This document shows positions 60,726 through 64,000 of a stretch of 64,000 nucleotides of DNA, piece after piece (within the stretch, counting starts at the first letter, position 1; each line of letters opens with the position of its first letter). Source of the stretch: Halorubrum tebenquichense DSM 14210 (GTDB lineage: Archaea; Halobacteriota; Halobacteria; Halobacteriales; Haloferacaceae); NCBI RefSeq assembly GCF_000337415.1, contig NZ_AOJD01000059.1, forward strand, positions 1 to 64,000, in the 5' to 3' direction. Position numbers and translations under genes: made by a program. The notes under the pieces were generated by a model, which saw only the letters and a program-made list of their open reading frames with translations, did no database searches and had not been told where the DNA came from.

Positions 60726-61714
60726 CGGTCCCCACCTCCGGAGTCCGCGGTCGCGTCCGCGGGAGCCGGGGTCGCGGGCGCGTCGCCGCCGCGCGTCTCG
60801 GCGCTTCGACCTCCGTTCCCTCCCCCGGCCGGTCCCGGCACGTCGCCGTCGTAGAAGGTCATGAACGCCGCTTCGAGCGGGGCGTCGACGACGTCGAGGT
60901 CCAACACGGAGTATCCGGAGAGGAGGTCGATCAGCGCGTCGTACTCGCCGGTCCACGTGAACGAGACGGTCTCGCCGACGCGGAGGTTCATCACGTCGCG
61001 GCGCTCGAAGTCGGCGCGCGCGACGTCCTCGGCGACGCGGACGCGGACCTGCTTGCCGCCCCGCGACCGGAGGTCCGAGACGGACTCGACCGCGACGAGG
61101 TGGCCCTCGCGCAGGACGCCGACGCGGTCGCAGAGCGCGGCCACCTCGCCGAGGACGTGCGAAGAGAGGAGGACGCTCGCCCCGTCGTCGACGCGATCGC
61201 GGACGAGGGCGGCGAACTCCTCTTGGAGCAGCGGGTCGAGTCCGGAGGTCGGCTCGTCGAGCAACAGCAGGTCCGGATCGTGCATGAACGCCGCCACCAG
61301 GGCCACCTTCTGGCGGTTCCCCCGCGAGAGGTCGCCGATCCGCCGCGACTCGTCGAGGCCGAACCGGTCGACGAGTCGGTCGCGGCTCGACTCGCCGCGG
61401 AGCGCCGCCTGATGGTCGAGGAACGCCCCCGCGGTGCGGTCGCGGTCGAGCCCGGGGTCGCCGGGGAGGAAGCCGATGCGCTCGCGGGCGCGACGCGACG
61501 CGACCGGGTCGGCGGCGTCGTGGCCGAGGAGGGTCGCGCCGCCGCTCGTCGGCGACAGGAAGCCGAGCAGCGTCCGGATGGCGGTCGTCTTCCCCGCGCC
61601 GTTCGGGCCGAGGAAGCCGAACACCTCGCCGTCCTCGACGGCGAAGGAGACGTCTTCGATCCCCCGCACGTCGCCGTAGTACCTCGTGAGGCTCCGGCAC
61701 TCGATAGCGGGCAT
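60722..61714 (-). CDS. ABC transporter ATP-binding protein
   Basis: A 330-residue exporter-type ATPase. Walker A GPNGAGKTTAIRTLLGFLSP (about 38-57), Q-loop within ERIGFLPGDPGLD, signature LSRGNRQKVALVAAFMHDPD (about 134-153; SRGN replaces SGGQ, a common ABC-2 variant), Walker B LLLLDEPTSGLDPL, and H-loop LLSSHVLGEVAALCDRVGVL. The C-terminal 100 residues form an accessory domain and a Gly/Asp/Ala-rich tail. It is co-translated with the permease. Confidence 0.93.
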   Translation of the reverse strand: MPAIECRSLTRYYGDVRGIEDVSFAVEDGEVFGFLGPNGAGKTTAIRTLLGFLSPTSGGATLLGHDAADPVASRRARERIGFLPGDPGLDRDRTAGAFLDHQAALRGESSRDRLVDRFGLDESRRIGDLSRGNRQKVALVAAFMHDPDLLLLDEPTSGLDPLLQEEFAALVRDRVDDGASVLLSSHVLGEVAALCDRVGVLREGHLVAVESVSDLRSRGGKQVRVRVAEDVARADFERRDVMNLRVGETVSFTWTGEYDALIDLLSGYSVLDLDVVDAPLEAAFMTFYDGDVPGPAGGGNGGRSAETRGGDAPATPAPADATADSGGGDR

Positions 61715-61784
61715 ACCGCCCTCGACTCCGCTGCGGCTATTAAATGTATGAGAGGAGCGGCGAAGGCGGGCGTCGGCGGACGGA

Positions 61785-62450
61785 TCAGTCGATGAAGCCG
61801 AGCGTCTCCTCGATCCGGCCCAGCTCCGGCCCGGTCGTGTCCTCGCCGACGACGTATCCCTCGTCGGTGGCGACGAGACCGGAGCCGACGAGCGGCGCGC
61901 CGTAGTTGACGGTGCCGAGGTCGGCCCGTACGTCGAGCGCGTCCTCGACCGCCTGAAGTTCGGACTCGGTCGACTGGGGGTGACAGAGCACCCCCGTGTT
62001 GTTGGCGACCGCCGCGGTGCCGACGGTGCGGACGCCGCCGAGGTCGCCGCGGGTGACGGGGACGTCGAGGGCGTCTTTGATCGTCTGGATCGACTCGCGC
62101 GAGAGGTCCGGGTGGACGTACGCGCCGTAGTCGTTCGCGAGGACGACGTTCCCGGCGGCGTTGATCTCGCCCGGCAGCTCGTACACCGGGACGCCGGCGA
62201 CGTCCGCGATCCGGTCCTTCTCGCGCTCGGTCGCGCGCGAGGAGACGAGGACGCCGCTCTCGTTGCCCGTCGCGAGCGCGCCCACCGTGTTGGACCGGCC
62301 GACGGTCGTGAGCAGCGGCTCCGCGCCGAGCTCAGCGCCGATGTCCTCGGCGAGAGCCTCGTCGACGTCCGGCCGGATCAACAGGAGGTCGTCGACGGCG
62401 CGGGCGAACACGCCCACGTACGACGAGCCGGTGAAGGTCGCCCGTAACAC
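61785..62450 (-). CDS. eif6: Translation initiation factor aIF6
   Basis: A 221-residue IF6: [20 protein letters not shown], with [40 protein letters not shown] and [20 protein letters not shown] marking the pentein-like repeats. It binds the large ribosomal subunit and blocks early subunit joining. It starts at GTG one base after the L31e stop, in the classic L39e-L31e-aIF6 operon. Confidence 0.97.
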   Translation of the reverse strand: MLRATFTGSSYVGVFARAVDDLLLIRPDVDEALAEDIGAELGAEPLLTTVGRSNTVGALATGNESGVLVSSRATEREKDRIADVAGVPVYELPGEINAAGNVVLANDYGAYVHPDLSRESIQTIKDALDVPVTRGDLGGVRTVGTAAVANNTGVLCHPQSTESELQAVEDALDVRADLGTVNYGAPLVGSGLVATDEGYVVGEDTTGPELGRIEETLGFID

Positions 62451-62451
62451 G

Positions 62452-62730
62452 TTACTCCGCGTGCTCGGCCTCGACGACCGGTTCGCCGTCCTCGACGAAC
62501 CTAGCCGCGCGGACCCGAACCGTGCTGGGCGGGTTCTGTCGCCCGTTCGTCCAGACGGCCTCGTTGACGGACCCGTCGATGATCACGTCGTCCTCGTCGA
62601 CGGAGAAGTGCTTCGCGAGGTGCTGGCGCGTGATCTTCATGGCGTAGTCGGCGCGCTGCTGGACGGGCTTGTCCTTGGCGTCGCGGAGCGGGACGGTGAC
62701 GACGCGCTCCTCGAAGTCGTTCGTGGACAT
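62452..62730 (-). CDS. rpl31e: Ribosomal protein L31e
   Basis: A 92-residue L31e: [60 protein letters not shown] and [20 protein letters not shown]. Length and composition are normal. It sits directly after L39e (starts one base below its stop) and before aIF6. Confidence 0.97.
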   Translation of the reverse strand: MSTNDFEERVVTVPLRDAKDKPVQQRADYAMKITRQHLAKHFSVDEDDVIIDGSVNEAVWTNGRQNPPSTVRVRAARFVEDGEPVVEAEHAE

Positions 62731-62883
62731 CTATTCGTCCAGGTCGTTCCGACGCCAGTTGCGCCGCTTGGGGTTTCGCGTCACGTTCATGTCCGTCTTC
62801 ATCATGACCCACGCGGGGACGCGGGTGTTCTGGCGTTCCGCCTTCGCCAGACGCTTCTTTTGAGCCTTCGACTTGTCTCCCAT
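62731..62883 (-). CDS. rpl39e: Ribosomal protein L39e
   Basis: A 50-residue basic protein, [20 protein letters not shown], then [29 protein letters not shown]. The very short length and composition are typical of L39e, which lines the exit tunnel. TTTTATG on the minus strand at about 62910-62916 is a good TATA box for the operon. Confidence 0.97.
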
Positions 62884-62966
62884 AGTGGCGCACACTTCCC
62901 ACGGGTCGCATAAAACCCCTTCCATACTGTGGCGCTCGCCGGCCGCGCGACCGCCACCAGGTTCCC

Positions 62967-63072
62967 GCCCCGCGCGCTACGGCTTCCGCCCCGCGCGCTA
63001 CGGCACCCACTCCGCGCGCTACGGCTTCCGCCCCGCGCGCTACGGCACCCACTCCGCGCGCTACGGCTTCCG
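62967..63072. repeat. Five 21-base tandem repeats duplicating a stop codon context
   Basis: Units alternate CTACGGCTTCCGCCCCGCGC-G and CTACGGCACCCACTCCGCGC-G with period 21; the CTACGG core starts at 62977, 62998, 63019, 63040 and 63061. The rightmost copy is the end of the M20 peptidase gene, and CTA there is its TAG. On the minus strand, four more in-frame TAG codons follow at seven-codon intervals. Confidence 0.9.
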
Positions 63073-64000
63073 CTCGGCGATCCCCGAGTAGATCCGGTAA
63101 CAGCGGTCGAGGGCGTCGAGGCTCGCGCTCTCGGTGTCGGTGTGCGCCTCGCCCGGCTCCGAGGCCCCGCAGACGAGGCAGTCGGTGCCGGCCTCGGCGA
63201 GCCACCCCGCGTCGGTCGCGTGCGGCTTCGTGACGTGTTCGGGGGCGTCGAGGCCGAGGTCGTCGTGGACCGCGCGGGCGACGTCGAGCGCGGCGTCCGC
63301 GAACGCCGGGTCGCCGCAGGCCATCGGCGGCAGGTCCTGGTCGACGACGAGTTCGACGCCGGGCGTCGCGTCGGCGACGCCCGCGAGGTCGGCCCGGTCG
63401 CCGGGGACCGTGCGCTCGTCGACCGTCGCCTCGCAGCGCTCCGGGATCACGTTCCACGTGTCGCCGCCCTCGACGATGGTGACCGCGAGCGACCCGGACA
63501 CCTCGTTCCCGAGGACCGTCGCCCGCGGCGCGTCGAGTCCGCGTACCGCGTCGATCGCGTCGCAGGCGCGGTAAATCGCGTTCTCGCCGGCCTCCGGCTC
63601 CGAGGCGTGAGCGGCCTCGCCGCGCGCGACGAGCCGCGACCCGCGGCGGCCGCGATGGGCGACGACCACGTCGGTCACGCCCGGCCTCGAGTAGTCCGTC
63701 GACCCCTCGGCGACGACCGCTCGGTCCGGCGCGAACCCCGCGTCGATCGCGTGTCGCGCCCCCTCGCCGCCGACCTCCTCACCGACGAACGAGGCGAATA
63801 TCAGCTCGCGGCCCGCGGGGAGCGTCGCGTCCCGGAACGCGCACATCGCGGCCGCGACCGACCCCTTCATGTCGGCGGTGCCGCGGCCGTAGATCCGCCC
63901 GTCGCGGCGCTCGACGACGTACTCGCCGTCGAGTCCGTCGCCCGTCGTCTGTGCTTCCGCGGGCGGGACCACGTCGTGGTGGCCGATCAGGGCGAGCGAG
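63061..64000 (-). CDS. M20 family peptidase/deacylase (partial, 5' end outside window)
   Basis: The last 313 residues of an M20 metallopeptidase of the ArgE/DapE type. The visible chain begins just inside the catalytic domain with IGHHDVVPPAEAQ. It continues with GRGTADMKGSVAAAMCAFRD (metal-site Asp and the KG loop), FASFVGEEVGGEGARHAID (catalytic Glu pair), the dimerisation domain (VVAHRGRRGSRLVARGEAAH), and DTESASLDALDR near the end. The metal-binding His in HATDAG is present. It likely removes an acyl group from an amino acid; the substrate is not clear. The stop region is tandemly repeated downstream. Confidence 0.9.
   Translation of the reverse strand, partial: SLALIGHHDVVPPAEAQTTGDGLDGEYVVERRDGRIYGRGTADMKGSVAAAMCAFRDATLPAGRELIFASFVGEEVGGEGARHAIDAGFAPDRAVVAEGSTDYSRPGVTDVVVAHRGRRGSRLVARGEAAHASEPEAGENAIYRACDAIDAVRGLDAPRATVLGNEVSGSLAVTIVEGGDTWNVIPERCEATVDERTVPGDRADLAGVADATPGVELVVDQDLPPMACGDPAFADAALDVARAVHDDLGLDAPEHVTKPHATDAGWLAEAGTDCLVCGASEPGEAHTDTESASLDALDRCYRIYSGIAERKP

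Noticed and set aside
62966-63081. Possible CRISPR array
   Set aside because: The repeats have no spacers, are only 21 bases apart and extend a gene's stop codon. No cas gene is present.

Overview
The window is a piece of a haloarchaeal chromosome, most like Halorubrum or a close relative. It is very GC-rich and its proteins are strongly acidic. TATA-like boxes lie about 27 bases before many start codons, which suggests leaderless transcripts. It carries archaeal core genes (srp54, ftsY, prefoldin alpha, ribosomal proteins L39e, L31e and LX, aIF6), a tRNA-Gln with an archaeal-type intron, archaeal signal peptidases and several families known mainly from haloarchaea. I see no CRISPR array, rRNA, intact insertion sequence or replication origin. 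Most long reading frames opposite real genes are GC-driven shadows and are left out.

Layout. 1-2820 (minus): a DUF4129/DUF7269/DUF58 operon, normally paired with a MoxR ATPase. 2896-8688: a metallo-beta-lactamase-fold hydrolase, a small membrane protein, purL, an orphan ABC ATPase with an iron-regulator-like operator, and a DUF7550 miniprotein. 8745-17582: a cell-surface region with three DUF1102 (TasA/camelysin-like) secreted proteins, a frameshifted HTH-membrane regulator, a CARDB-type surface protein, a rhomboid-like protease, a signal peptidase and a DUF5305 protein. 17687-24050: copper chaperone with a divergent Lrp-TRASH regulator, tRNA-Gln, a salactin plus FlaD/E-like operon, a zinc-ribbon membrane protein, pantoate kinase and a DICT protein. 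24111-36175: srp54, MFS transporter, PolX with Mut7-C RNase, a NYN protein, a second S26 peptidase and gcvT. 36202-46516: moaC with NAD(P)HX repair enzyme, glycosyltransferase with DUF2070, a PQQ-propeller lipoprotein, and a flippase/phosphatase/glycosyltransferase group. 46549-57900: VapBC-like pair, proCBA, an UlaG-like hydrolase, a long coiled-coil protein, a HisG-like paralogue, DUF5805 with a tyrosine recombinase, and a PAP2 phosphatase. 58059-64000 (all minus): ftsY-pfdA-rplX, an ABC exporter pair, rpl39e-rpl31e-aIF6, and a partial M20 peptidase.

The most striking unexplained structure is a dispersed family of intergenic elements, five copies at about 4.54, 19.44, 25.54, 32.0 and 33.9 kb. 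Each has a conserved GAAGCCCCAG box and hairpins. The hairpin sequences differ between copies while their pairing is kept, the pattern of compensatory change expected of a structured RNA or a folded DNA element. Several copies have TTTATAA boxes, in two of them about 27-34 bases before the conserved box.

A second unusual pattern is that two unrelated genes (21567-22085 and 63061-64000) have their last codons, stop codon included, tandemly duplicated downstream with periods of 33 and 21 bases, so further in-frame stop codons follow.
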